Source: Fervidifonticultor_A octavus_A (lineage in GTDB: Bacteria > Sysuimicrobiota > Sysuimicrobiia > Sysuimicrobiales > Humicultoraceae). Taken from it: a stretch of 38,524 bases of DNA. Of this stretch, positions 1-8,190 are shown in pieces. Below the pieces are notes generated by a model. It searched no databases. It saw nothing but the letters and a program-made list of their open reading frames with translations, and had not been told where the DNA came from. The stretch is from contig JAVKID010000012.1 of NCBI GenBank assembly GCA_031459655.1, forward strand, positions 1-38,524, read 5' to 3'. A program made the translations under genes and the position numbers. Positions within the stretch are counted from its first letter, which is position 1. Each line of letters begins with the position of its first letter.

Positions 1-1404
1 CAACACCAGGTATCCCCCGGTGTTGGGCGGCACCGGCACACCGCGCTCGTCCACGACCGCGGCGTCGATGCCGGGAAACGGCAGGGTGGCCGACCCCGGC
101 TTGAGGGTCACGATCCCCGGGAGCGGTGTGATGAGGATCATCCCCGTCTCCGTCTGCCACCAGGTGTCGACCACCGGGACACGATCACCGCCGATGTGTC
201 GGCGGTACCACACCCAGGCCTCGGGGTTGATGGGCTCGCCGACGGTCCCCAGCAGCCGCAGCGACGACAGGTCGTGGCGGGCCGGCCACTCGGTGCCCCA
301 CTTGATGAACGTCCGGATGGCGGTAGGTGCCGTGTAGAGAATGGTGACGCCGTAGCGCTCCACGATGGACCAGAACCGGTCCTTCTCCGGCCAGTCGGGC
401 GTGCCCTCGTACATGACCACCGTGGCGCCGTTGGCGAGCGGCCCGTAGACGATGTAGGAGTGCCCGGTCACCCAGCCAATGTCGGCCGTGCACCAGTAGA
501 CGTCGTCTTCCTTGAGGTCGAACACCCACTTGGCGGTCAGGTAGGTTCCCACCATGTAGCCGCCGGTGGAGTGGACGATCCCCTTGGGCTTCCCCGTGGT
601 CCCGCTGGTATAGAGGATGTAGAGGAGGTCCTCGCTGTCCATCTCCTCGGGCGGGCAGTCCAGACGCATGCCGTCCAGCGCCCGGTGCCACCACCGGTCG
701 CGGCCCTCCACCATGTGGATCGCCGCGGCCTCGCCGATGCGACGCACCACCAGGACGTGCCGGACGGTCGGGGTCTGCTCCAGCGCGTGGTCCACGTTGC
801 GCTTGAGCGGCACGATCTGGCCGCGGCGGTAGCCGCCGTCGGAGGTGATGACCAGCGTGGCCCCGGCGTCGTTGATGCGGTCGCGCAGGGCCTCGGCGGA
901 GAACCCGCCGAAGACGACCGTGTGGACGGCCCCGATGCGGGCGCAGGCCAGCATGGCGATGGGCAACTCGGGGATCATCGGCATGTAGAGGGCCACCCGG
1001 TCGCCCCGCCGCACGCCCAGGGACAGCAGCGCGTTGGCGCACCGGCTGACCTCGCGCGCCAGGTCCCAGTAGGTCAGGACCCGCTGCTCGCCGGGCTCCC
1101 CCTCCCAGACGATGGCGGCCTTGTTGCGGCGCGCGCCGCGCAGGTGCCGGTCCAGGCAGTTGTAGGCGATGTTGGTCCGACCCCCGACGAACCACTTGGC
1201 GTCCGGCGGCGTCCACTCCAGGACGCGGTCCCAGCGACGGAACCAGTGCAGTTCCTCGGCGGCGGCTTCCCAGAACCTCTCGGGGTCGGCGCGCGCCCGC
1301 TCGTAGACCGACTCGTCGGCGACATGAGCCTGGCTCCGGAAGGCCTCGGTCGGGCCAAACGTCCGCCGTTCCTCCAATAGCGAGTGGATCGGGCTGTCGG
1401 GCAT
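1..1404 (-). CDS. acs: Acetyl-CoA synthetase, 5' part (C-terminus cut by window edge)
   Basis: AMP-forming acetate-CoA ligase (ANL superfamily) that activates acetate with ATP and CoA to acetyl-CoA in the cytoplasm. The 468 visible residues start MPDSPIHSLLEE and run in frame off the left edge; the family is usually about 650 residues, so the C-terminal lid with its acetylatable lysine lies outside. Seen directly: the P-loop-like YTSGTTGKPKG (coded near 590-630) and the acetate-type signature DTWWQTETG (near 135-170) followed by ITPLPG and LKPGSATLPFPG. The ATG at 1404 has GGGAGG about 8 bases upstream, which fixes the start. The long open frame at 185-1438 on the same strand is an Arg-rich shadow. 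The gene is divergent from the heme synthase gene. The family call is firm; propionate use cannot be excluded. Confidence 0.96.
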   Translation of the reverse strand, partial: MPDSPIHSLLEERRTFGPTEAFRSQAHVADESVYERARADPERFWEAAAEELHWFRRWDRVLEWTPPDAKWFVGGRTNIAYNCLDRHLRGARRNKAAIVWEGEPGEQRVLTYWDLAREVSRCANALLSLGVRRGDRVALYMPMIPELPIAMLACARIGAVHTVVFGGFSAEALRDRINDAGATLVITSDGGYRRGQIVPLKRNVDHALEQTPTVRHVLVVRRIGEAAAIHMVEGRDRWWHRALDGMRLDCPPEEMDSEDLLYILYTSGTTGKPKGIVHSTGGYMVGTYLTAKWVFDLKEDDVYWCTADIGWVTGHSYIVYGPLANGATVVMYEGTPDWPEKDRFWSIVERYGVTILYTAPTAIRTFIKWGTEWPARHDLSSLRLLGTVGEPINPEAWVWYRRHIGGDRVPVVDTWWQTETGMILITPLPGIVTLKPGSATLPFPGIDAAVVDERGVPVPPNTGGYLVL

Positions 1405-1551
1405 CGCGATCGTCCTCCCGGCTCAGAGTGCTGCACATAGTTCAAGCCGCCCCCGGGGGACTCCTACAACGCCAGGCGCCAAGGAATACTCCCCGGCGGG
1501 CTCGAATCACGGGGGGATTCCTGGGATGGTCTGCCCACGCAGCGGTGGTCG

Positions 1552-3372
1552 ATGACGATATCGAGAGGGTCCAACGCCCGCTCTGCGGTGCCCGCCTCCA
1601 TCCGCCGCCTGTCCCTGCTCGCCAGCGCATCCACCGGGCTGCTGCTGGTGGCCGGGGCCACGGTCAGCGCGACGGGTGCCGGCCTGGCGTGCCCTGACTG
1701 GCCGCTGTGCCGGGGGCGCCTGATCCCGCCTCTGGATCGGTTGGTGCTCATCGAGTACGGCCACCGACTGCTGGCCTCCGCCGTGGGCGTCATGGTGCTG
1801 GCCCTCGTGGTCATGACATGGAGGCACCTGGGATCCTACCCGCGGCTGCGGCGTCTGGCCGCGGTCCTGGTGGGCCTGCTGGCCCTCCAGGTGGGCCTGG
1901 GAGGGGCCACCGTCCTGTCGGCGCTGGTGCCCCTCGTGGTCAGCGCCCACCTGCTGGTCGCGATGTCGTTCCTGGCCCTGCTGGTGGCGTACACCGCCCG
2001 GGTGCGCTGGGAGATCGATCCCGATCTCGAGATGGCCGCGCCGCCTCGGGGGCTGCGCACGGTGGCGCGCCTGGCCCTGGCCGCCGCATTCCTCCAGGCG
2101 GCGCTGGGCGGCGTGGTCAGCGCCTTTGGAGCCGGCCTGGCGTGTCCGGACGTCCCGCTCTGCCAGGGGAGCCTGCTGCCTCCGGCGGAGCCCCGCGCCA
2201 TCCTCCACACGGCGCACCGTCTGGCGGCCTTGGTGGTCGTCCTGCTCGTGGCGGCAGTCGCCGCGCGGGCCCGCGAGAGCCCGGATCGGGCGACTCGCAC
2301 GGCGGTCGCGGTCGCTGTGGGGCTGGTCATCGTGCAGGTGGGCCTCGGGGCGCTCAACGTCTGGACGCGGCTGGCCGTGCCGATTCGGGTGGCCCACCTC
2401 GGCGGGGGAGCGGCCCTGCTGGCGACCCTGGTGGCCCTCGTGGTCCGGGTCGGCCTGACGGCTCAGGTGGGCCGGGCGGAGCCTGGGACGGCCGGCTCCC
2501 CGGCGGGGCTGCGGCCTGCTGTGGCCGACTACATCGCCCTGATGAAGCCCCGCATCATTGCGTTGCTGCTCCTCACGACCCTGACCGCCATGGTCGTCGC
2601 CGCCGGCGGCTGGGTCGGATGGGCGCTGGCGGTGGCCACGTTGCTGGGCGGGACCCTGGCGGCCGGCGCCGCCAACGCCATCAACTGCTACTGGGACCGC
2701 GATGTGGACGCCATCATGCACCGGACGCGCGGCCGGCCGATCCCGCAACGCCGGATCGCCCCGGCGCAGGCCCTGCGGTTCGGGGCGGCGCTGGCGGTGG
2801 CGTCGGTCCTGGTCCTGGGGCTGGCGGTGAACTGGTTGAGCGCCGCGCTGGCCGGCCTGGGGATCGCCTACTACGTGGGGATCTACACCATCTGGCTGAA
2901 GCGCACGACCCCGCAGAACATCGTGATCGGCGGGGCGGCGGGCGCGATCCCGCCGCTCGTCGGGTGGGCTGCGGTGACCAACCAGGTGGGAATCCCGGCG
3001 ATGGTGCTCTTCGCCATCGTCTTCCTGTGGACGCCGCCGCACTTCTGGGCGCTGGCGCTGAACCGCGCCGAGGACTATCGGGCGGCGCGCATCCCCATGC
3101 TCCCGGTGGTGCGCGGGACCACGGCGACGGTGCGCCAGATGGTCATCTATACCGTCGCGCTCGTGGCGGCCACGCTGCTGCTGGCCGGCGTCGGCGGCCT
3201 GGGACCGATCTACACCGTCTCGGCGGTGGCGTTGGCCGTGCCCCTGGTGGTCCTGGTGCTCCGGCTGGCGCGGCAGGTCACGCCGGACGCGGCGTGGGCG
3301 CTGTTCGAGTATTCGATCCTCTACCTCGGCCTGCTGTTTGCCTCCATGGCGGTGGATCGGCTGCTGGCCTGA
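1552..3372 (+). CDS. Fused heme A synthase (CtaA) - protoheme IX farnesyltransferase (CtaB)
   Basis: A 606-residue polytopic membrane protein joining two consecutive steps of heme A biosynthesis. Residues about 20-305 are CtaA/COX15 (heme O to heme A). The two halves of its internal repeat each carry a Cys pair (CPDWPLC at 47-53, CPDVPLC at 198-204) and heme-ligand histidines (H71 in EYGHR, H133, H222, H282). Residues about 322-606 are the UbiA-type CtaB (heme B to heme O), with the prenyl-diphosphate motif N378-xxx-D382-xxx-D386 (NCYWDRDVD) and MKPRI at its start. The order is A then B with a short linker near 305-322, no stop and no frameshift. Such fusions are known in a few lineages; here it opens the oxidase locus, as expected for a cofactor supplier. 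The ATG at 1552 lacks a good ribosome site, so a slightly later start is possible. Confidence 0.95.
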   Translation: MTISRGSNARSAVPASIRRLSLLASASTGLLLVAGATVSATGAGLACPDWPLCRGRLIPPLDRLVLIEYGHRLLASAVGVMVLALVVMTWRHLGSYPRLRRLAAVLVGLLALQVGLGGATVLSALVPLVVSAHLLVAMSFLALLVAYTARVRWEIDPDLEMAAPPRGLRTVARLALAAAFLQAALGGVVSAFGAGLACPDVPLCQGSLLPPAEPRAILHTAHRLAALVVVLLVAAVAARARESPDRATRTAVAVAVGLVIVQVGLGALNVWTRLAVPIRVAHLGGGAALLATLVALVVRVGLTAQVGRAEPGTAGSPAGLRPAVADYIALMKPRIIALLLLTTLTAMVVAAGGWVGWALAVATLLGGTLAAGAANAINCYWDRDVDAIMHRTRGRPIPQRRIAPAQALRFGAALAVASVLVLGLAVNWLSAALAGLGIAYYVGIYTIWLKRTTPQNIVIGGAAGAIPPLVGWAAVTNQVGIPAMVLFAIVFLWTPPHFWALALNRAEDYRAARIPMLPVVRGTTATVRQMVIYTVALVAATLLLAGVGGLGPIYTVSAVALAVPLVVLVLRLARQVTPDAAWALFEYSILYLGLLFASMAVDRLLA

Positions 3373-3421
3373 TGCGAGGCCAAAGACGCGCAGGAGTCGT
3401 GAGGGTGGGGGCCTAATAACA

Positions 3422-3464
3422 GCCAGTCGAAACGGCGGCGAAGCGCCGCGGATTCCCGACTGGC
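3422..3464 (+). promoter_or_regulatory. Two-tier inverted repeat in the leader of coxB
   Basis: A perfect 8-base outer repeat (GCCAGTCG at 3422-3429, CGACTGGC at 3457-3464) encloses a second hairpin, GCGGCG-AAG-CGCCGC (3435-3449). The structure ends just before the GAGGGG ribosome site and the ATG at 3484. It sits in the 111-base gap between the heme synthase fusion and coxB. It has no T-run, so a leader RNA structure or processing site is more likely than a terminator. Its function is unknown. Confidence 0.45.
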
Positions 3465-3483
3465 GGCACAGAGGGGACGGCGG

Positions 3484-4332
3484 ATGGCGAACGGGCCCAA
3501 AGGGAGCAACGCACGCACCACGGGTTTCCTGCTGGGAGGGCTCATCCTGGGGATGGTGGTCCTCGGTGGGGTCGCCCTCACCCTCTACGCGCGCGGACGC
3601 TGGTGGCTGCCGCCGCTGGCCTCAGCGCACGGGGAGGCGATCGACCGGCTGTTCTACGCGACGCTGCTGGTCACCGGCGTGGTCTTCATCGGCGTCCACG
3701 TGTTGCTCGCCCTGTTCGTCATGCGCTACGCAGCCGCCGGCGAGGGGCGCGCCCTGTACTGGCCCGATCACCGGAGGCTGGAACTCACCTACACGATCAT
3801 TCCCGCCGTGGCCTTGGCCATCATGGTCGCCCTGAGCGGCGTGGTGTGGGCCAGGGTGCGCCTGACCGCGCCGCCGGCCGACGCCCTCGACGTGGACGTC
3901 CGCGCCGAGCAGTTTGCCTGGCTCGTCCGCTACCCCGGTCCGGACGGTCGCTTCGGCCGCACAGACCCCCGGCGCATCGACCACCGGACCAATCCCATGG
4001 GGCTGGAGCCCTCCGACCCGGCCGCCGCCGATGACATCGTCTCCAGGGATCTGCACGCGGTAGTGGGGCGACCGGTCCGGGTCCGGCTGCGGTCTACCGG
4101 GGTGATTCACAGCCTCTTCATCCCGGCGTTCCGCGTGAAGCAGGACGCCGTGCCTGGGGTGACGCTGGAGACCTGGTTCACCCCGACCCGGGAGGGGGAG
4201 TACGAGATCGCCTGCGCCGAGCTCTGCGGGCTGGGCCACTACGCCATGCGCAGCAGGGTGATCGTGCAGTCCCAGCAGGCCTTCGACGCCTGGCTGGGGG
4301 AGCAGAAACCGTCCTTGGGGGCGGGCCAGTGA
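3484..4332 (+). CDS. coxB: Cytochrome c oxidase subunit II
   Basis: Subunit II of the aa3-type terminal oxidase, which accepts electrons from cytochrome c at the periplasmic CuA centre. It has 282 residues. Hydrophobic segments lie at about 14-35, 57-80 and 101-123; the first is extra to the usual two membrane hairpin helices and may be an uncleaved signal-anchor. The cupredoxin domain carries a complete CuA set: H209, C244, E246, C248, H252 and M255 (CAELCGLGHYAM). There is no C-terminal cytochrome c domain, so this is not a caa3-type fused subunit. The start has GAGGGG upstream. The stop overlaps the next start as GTGA, indicating translational coupling to coxA. Confidence 0.96.
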   Translation: MANGPKGSNARTTGFLLGGLILGMVVLGGVALTLYARGRWWLPPLASAHGEAIDRLFYATLLVTGVVFIGVHVLLALFVMRYAAAGEGRALYWPDHRRLELTYTIIPAVALAIMVALSGVVWARVRLTAPPADALDVDVRAEQFAWLVRYPGPDGRFGRTDPRRIDHRTNPMGLEPSDPAAADDIVSRDLHAVVGRPVRVRLRSTGVIHSLFIPAFRVKQDAVPGVTLETWFTPTREGEYEIACAELCGLGHYAMRSRVIVQSQQAFDAWLGEQKPSLGAGQ

Positions 4333-6359
4333 CCAGCGGAGCAGAACAGGAGGCGCGGAAAGGCATGCCGCATGGTGGGGCGGAGATGCGTGACCGGCAC
4401 GGCCGGCCAATCGGCCCGGGCGCCCGCGTGCGCGTCGGGGAGGACCAGGGGACCGTCGGGCGCCTGGAACCCGAGTACGGGACGCTCACCGTCGTGGTCG
4501 AGGGGCGGACCGGCAAGAGCGAAAAGATGGTCCGCGCGTCTGCGGTGGAGGTGATCGAGGAGGCGCACCCGCCCCACGCGCACCCCGCGGCCCATGAGCA
4601 CGAACTGAGCTTCATCCAGCGCTACATCTTCAGCCAGGACCACAAGATCATCGGCATCCAGTACCTGCTCACGTCGCTGCTCATGGCGGCGGTCGGCGGG
4701 ATTTTGGCCATGCTGATCCGGATGCAGCTCGGCTGGCCGGGGACCAAGTGGGGTCTGGCGGCCGCGCTGTTCCCCGGGGGGTTCGCCGGCGGTCAGATGA
4801 AGCCGGACTTCTACCTGGCCGTGGTGACCATGCACGGGACGATCATGATCTTCTTCGTGCTCACGACGATCCTCTCGGGCGGGTTTGGCAACTTCCTGAT
4901 TCCGCTGCAGATCGGCGCCCGCGACATGGCCTTCCCCTGGCTGAACATGATGTCGTACTGGCTCCTGGTCCCCGCCGTCGCGGTGCTGCTGGCCTCGTTC
5001 TTCGTCTCCGGCGGGGCCGCCGGCGGGGGATGGACGGCCTACCCGCCGCTGTCGGCGATCCCGGCCGCGGCGCCCGGGTCGGGACTGGGCCAGACGCTGT
5101 GGTTGATCGCCCTGGCGATCCTCATCGTGGCGTTGCTCTTCGGGTCGCTGAACTACATCACCACCATCCTCCAGCTGCGGACCCGCGGCATGTCCATGAT
5201 GCGGCTGCCGCTGACCATCTGGGGGCTGTTCGTCACCGCGATCTTGATGCTGCTGTCGTTTCCTGTGCTCTTCGCGGCGGCGATCATGCTGCTGTTCGAC
5301 CGCCTCGGCGGAACCAGCTTCTTTGTCCCCAGCGGGGTGTGGGTGGGCGGCCGGGTGTTGGAGCACGCCGGCGGCAACCCCCTGCTCTGGCAGCACCTGT
5401 TCTGGTTCCTCGGGCACCCGGAGGTGTACGTGCTGATCCTGCCGGCCATGGGCATGGTTTCGGACATCATGAGCGCCCACGGCCGGAAGCCGATCTTCGG
5501 CTACCACTTCATGGTGGGGTCGATCGTCGCCATCGGCCTGTTGAGCTTCCTGGTGTGGGGGCACCACATGTACACCAGCGGGATGCACCCGCTGGTGGCC
5601 ATGGGCTTCATGACCACGACCCTGGCGATCGCGGTCCCCTCGGCGGTCAAGACCTTCAACTGGCTGGCCACGCTGTGGCGGGCGCGCATCCATTTCACCG
5701 CGGCGATGCTGTTTGCGATCGGCTTCGTCTCCCTCTTCGTCACCGGCGGGCTGACCGGCGTCTTCCTGGCCCAGCCGCCGGTGGACATCTACATGCAGGA
5801 CACGTTCTTCGTCGTGGCCCACTTCCACTTCGTGATGGCCAGCGCCTCGCTGTTCGGCGTCTTCGCCGGCATCTACCACTGGTTCCCGAAGATGTTCGGC
5901 CGCATGATGCACGAGGGGCTGGGCAAGATCCACTTCTGGCTGTCGTTCGTCGGCATCTACGCCACGTTCTTCCCGATGCACTTCCTGGGATTCGCCGGGG
6001 CGCCGCGCCGGTACTACGCCGTCGGGCCCTTCGAGTTCTTGCGGGACCTCCAGCCGCTCAACGTCTTCATCTCCCTGGCGGCGTTCGGCCTGGGCGCGGC
6101 CCAACTCCTCTTCGCGGCCAACTTCGTCTACAGCCTGTTCCGCGGCAAGCGGGCGGAGCGCAACCCGTGGCGCGCCACGACCCTGGAGTGGGAGGCGCCC
6201 TCGCCCCCACCCCACGGCAACTGGGGAGAGACGCTCCCGGTCGTCCACCGCTGGGCCTACGACTACAGCGTCCCCGGCGCGGCTGAGGACTACCTGCCCC
6301 AGACCGCCGCGGCGCCGGTGCCCGCCGGGGCATCAGGCGGTGGAGGCAGCGCCGCGTGA
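4329..6359 (+). CDS. coxA: Cytochrome c oxidase subunit I with N-terminal beta-barrel-like extension
   Basis: Catalytic subunit of an A1-type heme-copper oxidase that reduces O2 and pumps protons. It has 676 residues against roughly 520-560 for typical CoxA. Ligands are all visible: H169 (heme a), H363 with Y367 in GHPEVY (CuB and cross-linked Tyr, with the A1-type Glu), H412-H413 (CuB), H498 (heme a3) and H500 (heme a). The first about 92 residues precede the usual FIQRYIFSQDHK entry. Within them residues 21-78 look like a small beta-rich SH3/KOW-type domain (DRHGRPIGPGARVRV, then GTVGRLEPEYG), followed by a His-rich linker. The start is GTG 4329, overlapping coxB by four bases, or ATG 4365; both retain the extension. 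The C-terminus ends in an Ala/Gly tail that overlaps the next gene by GTGA. Confidence 0.95.
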   Translation: MTSGAEQEARKGMPHGGAEMRDRHGRPIGPGARVRVGEDQGTVGRLEPEYGTLTVVVEGRTGKSEKMVRASAVEVIEEAHPPHAHPAAHEHELSFIQRYIFSQDHKIIGIQYLLTSLLMAAVGGILAMLIRMQLGWPGTKWGLAAALFPGGFAGGQMKPDFYLAVVTMHGTIMIFFVLTTILSGGFGNFLIPLQIGARDMAFPWLNMMSYWLLVPAVAVLLASFFVSGGAAGGGWTAYPPLSAIPAAAPGSGLGQTLWLIALAILIVALLFGSLNYITTILQLRTRGMSMMRLPLTIWGLFVTAILMLLSFPVLFAAAIMLLFDRLGGTSFFVPSGVWVGGRVLEHAGGNPLLWQHLFWFLGHPEVYVLILPAMGMVSDIMSAHGRKPIFGYHFMVGSIVAIGLLSFLVWGHHMYTSGMHPLVAMGFMTTTLAIAVPSAVKTFNWLATLWRARIHFTAAMLFAIGFVSLFVTGGLTGVFLAQPPVDIYMQDTFFVVAHFHFVMASASLFGVFAGIYHWFPKMFGRMMHEGLGKIHFWLSFVGIYATFFPMHFLGFAGAPRRYYAVGPFEFLRDLQPLNVFISLAAFGLGAAQLLFAANFVYSLFRGKRAERNPWRATTLEWEAPSPPPHGNWGETLPVVHRWAYDYSVPGAAEDYLPQTAAAPVPAGASGGGGSAA

Positions 6360-7027
6360 CCTCCGGCGTCCCCACGCTGGAGCGGCTCCGGACGCGGCCC
6401 GGGCAGGGTCCGCCGGTGGCTCCGCCCGCGGGCCGGGACGGCGGCGGAGGTGGGGGCGGTGGAGGAGGGGGCGGCGGGGGACGTCCCGGCGCCTCGCCGG
6501 TCAGCCCGGCAGTTACCGGGGTGTGGCTGCTGGTGGGTGCGGCGGCGATCCTCTTTGTCTCGTTCACCAGCACGTTGCTCGTGCGGCGGGCCGAAGCCGA
6601 CTGGCAGGTAGGCCCCATGCCGCCGGTGCTGTGGGCGACGACGGCGCTCCTGGTGCTGAGCAGCGCCACGCTGGAGTGGGCGCGCCGCCTCGCCAGGCGC
6701 GGCCGGGCCGGCGCAGCCCGGTGGGGTCTGGCCGCCACCCTGGGGTTGGGGGTGGTCTTCCTGGCCGGACAGTGGGCCGCCTGGCGGCAGATGGCTGCGT
6801 CTGGCCTCCACATGGCCAGCAGTGCGCACAGCGCCTTCTTCTACCTGCTCACCGGCACGCACGGCCTCCACGTGGCCGGAGGGATCGCGGCGCTGGGCTG
6901 GGCGCTCTGGAAGGTCAGGTGGATGGTTCCGGGTCAGGCCGCTGGGGCCGTGGCGCCCGCGGCCGTCTACTGGCACTTCGTGGACGTACTCTGGCTGTAC
7001 TTGTTCCTCATGCTGTTCTGGACGTAG
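6356..7027 (+). CDS. Cytochrome c oxidase subunit III, first copy (poly-glycine N-terminus)
   Basis: Heme-copper oxidase subunit III (CoxC/CyoC family) of 223 residues with five predicted membrane helices. The family-typical H-rich segment (TGTHGLHVAGG) and YWHFVDVLWLYLF lie near the C-terminus. Before the first helix is a cytosolic leader of about 50 residues containing 14 consecutive glycines flanked by Pro/Arg. The glycine codons are mixed, so it is not a simple triplet expansion. The start GTG 6356 overlaps the coxA stop (GTGA). A second subunit III gene follows directly, so the oxidase locus carries two. Whether both assemble in one complex cannot be seen. Confidence 0.9.
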   Translation: MTSGVPTLERLRTRPGQGPPVAPPAGRDGGGGGGGGGGGGGGRPGASPVSPAVTGVWLLVGAAAILFVSFTSTLLVRRAEADWQVGPMPPVLWATTALLVLSSATLEWARRLARRGRAGAARWGLAATLGLGVVFLAGQWAAWRQMAASGLHMASSAHSAFFYLLTGTHGLHVAGGIAALGWALWKVRWMVPGQAAGAVAPAAVYWHFVDVLWLYLFLMLFWT

Positions 7028-7077
7028 ACACGGAGGAGGGGATTCCGACGGCGGCGGAAGCGGCGAGCCAGGACCAC

Positions 7078-7668
7078 GTGCTGGCCTCAGACTGGGGCGG
7101 CGGACGGTCGCCCTTCGGGGTGGGCTGGCCCAAGCTCATGATGTGGCTGTTCCTGATCCAGGACACCCTGACGTTTGCGGGCCTGCTGACCGGCTATGGC
7201 GTCATCCGGCTGTCGCTGGGCCGCTGGCCGGTCCAGGGCGAGGTCTTCAACTTGTACCTGGTGGGGTTCATGACCTTCATCCTCATCTGCAGCAGCGCCA
7301 CCATGGCCGTGGCGGTGGCCGCCGCGCGGCGCGGGGAGGGGGCGACCGTCATCCGGTTCCTGCTGCTCACCGTGCTCGGGGGCCTGGCCTTCCTGGGGAT
7401 GCAGGCCTATGAGTGGACCCACTTCATCGGCGAGGGCGCGCGCCTGTTCACCAATCCGTGGGGCGTCCCGCTGTTCTCGGCGAGCTTCTTCATCATCACC
7501 GGCTTCCACGGCGCGCACGTGAGTGCGGGGGTCATCTACCTGCTGAGCACCGCGCGGCGCTGGGCGCGGGGGAGGATTCAGCCCGAGAGCGTGGAGATCG
7601 CCGGGCTGTACTGGCACTTCGTGGACCTGGTCTGGGTCTTCATCTTCACCCTGCTGTACCTGTTGTGA
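7078..7668 (+). CDS. Cytochrome c oxidase subunit III, second copy
   Basis: A second subunit III-like protein with five predicted helices and the family landmarks AYEWTHFI, GFHGAHVSAG and YWHFVDLVWVFIF. It differs clearly from the preceding copy and resembles the subunit III type that begins SPFGVxWPKLMMW. GTG 7078 gives 196 residues but has a weak ribosome site. ATT 7042, five bases after a strong GGAGG, would give 208 residues and is an attractive non-canonical alternative. The frame is open further upstream into the previous gene, but that part is a shadow. It is followed 13 bases later by subunit IV, so all oxidase genes from coxB onward look like one transcription unit. Confidence 0.88.
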   Translation: MLASDWGGGRSPFGVGWPKLMMWLFLIQDTLTFAGLLTGYGVIRLSLGRWPVQGEVFNLYLVGFMTFILICSSATMAVAVAAARRGEGATVIRFLLLTVLGGLAFLGMQAYEWTHFIGEGARLFTNPWGVPLFSASFFIITGFHGAHVSAGVIYLLSTARRWARGRIQPESVEIAGLYWHFVDLVWVFIFTLLYLL

Positions 7669-7681
7669 GGGGAGGGGCACC

Positions 7682-7978
7682 GTGAGGCAGACGGAGCATC
7701 CCGGGGGCTACCGGATCTACGTCGTCACCTGGTTCTGGCTGTTCGTCATCACGGTCCTGGAGGTGGGCATCGTGCTGGTGCACGTGCCCAAGGTGCTCCT
7801 GGCCCTCTCGCTGGTGACGATGGCGCTGATGAAGGCGGCCCTCATCGTCGCCTACTTCATGCACCTGCGCTACGAGCGGCTCAACCTGATCTACGCGGTG
7901 GTCACCCCGCTGTTCCTCGGCGTCATCCTGTTCTTCGCGCTGGTGCCCGACGCCCTGCGGACGCTGTCCCTTCGCTAG
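7682..7978 (+). CDS. Cytochrome c oxidase subunit IV (CtaF/CoxD type)
   Basis: A small 98-residue membrane protein of the bacterial subunit IV family (COX4_pro type), thought to stabilise subunits I-III. Three hydrophobic segments are visible at about 13-33, 38-60 and 68-88, with the conserved AYFMHLRYERLN between helices two and three. The start is GTG 7682 behind GAGGGGAGGGG. It is the last clear structural gene of the oxidase cluster, and a GC-rich hairpin begins on its stop codon. Confidence 0.88.
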   Translation: MRQTEHPGGYRIYVVTWFWLFVITVLEVGIVLVHVPKVLLALSLVTMALMKAALIVAYFMHLRYERLNLIYAVVTPLFLGVILFFALVPDALRTLSLR

Positions 7979-7993
7979 CGGGCGGGAGCCCGC
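7978..7993 (+). terminator. Short GC-rich hairpin after subunit IV
   Basis: GCGGGC-GGGA-GCCCGC forms a perfect six-base stem that starts on the last base of the subunit IV stop codon. No T-run follows, so it may be a 3'-end stabiliser or a weak terminator rather than an intrinsic terminator. Confidence 0.3.
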
Positions 7994-8022
7994 CGGGTCG
8001 CGGCGGCCGCGCGGGAAGACCG

Positions 8023-8175
8023 ATGCGCGGCCAGTTCCCCCGCCACCAGCGCATGGCGCGCGTGACCCTGCCGCCGCGGCAGTACGTCTCCTTCAGCGGC
8101 GTCATCGTCTACCTCATGCTCTACCATCTGGTCCCCTCGCGCCAGAGTCGCGTTTCCGCCGGCGGTGCCGTCTGA
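8023..8175 (+). CDS. Tiny hypothetical protein at the end of the oxidase cluster
   Basis: An ATG-started frame of 50 residues beginning MRGQFPRHQRMARVTLPPRQ. It has an Arg-rich N-terminus and one short hydrophobic stretch (about 21-37, VSFSGVIVYLMLYHLVP) that could be a single membrane anchor. No family is recognised. It lies 44 bases after subunit IV on the same strand, and codon use has the GC-rich third positions seen in neighbours, but no strong ribosome site is evident. Its stop codon overlaps the extended -10 of the next promoter. It could be an oxidase assembly or accessory peptide, or chance. Confidence 0.35.
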   Translation: MRGQFPRHQRMARVTLPPRQYVSFSGVIVYLMLYHLVPSRQSRVSAGGAV

Positions 8176-8181
8176 TACACT
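8153..8181 (+). promoter_or_regulatory. Extended -10 promoter of the LuxR-type regulator
   Basis: TACACT (8176-8181) is preceded by TGA, giving an extended TGn -10. A weak -35-like TTTCCG lies 17 bases upstream. Transcription would start near 8188, only about three bases before the ATG at 8191, which implies a leaderless mRNA. Confidence 0.5.
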
Positions 8182-8190
8182 GTGGGCGGT

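Noticed and set aside
185..1438. 417-codon frame on the minus strand over acs
   Set aside because: It is one frame off from the real acs frame, which holds YTSGTTGKPKG and WWQTETG; its product is Arg-rich and featureless.
1434..1439. Minus-strand TATGTG as -10 for acs
   Set aside because: No acceptable -35 at normal spacing and no extended -10; too weak to list.
4239..6248. 669-codon open frame on the minus strand opposite coxA
   Set aside because: It is antisense to a gene with every oxidase ligand intact. Its product is a His/Arg/Glu-rich, low-complexity string typical of GC-rich shadow frames.
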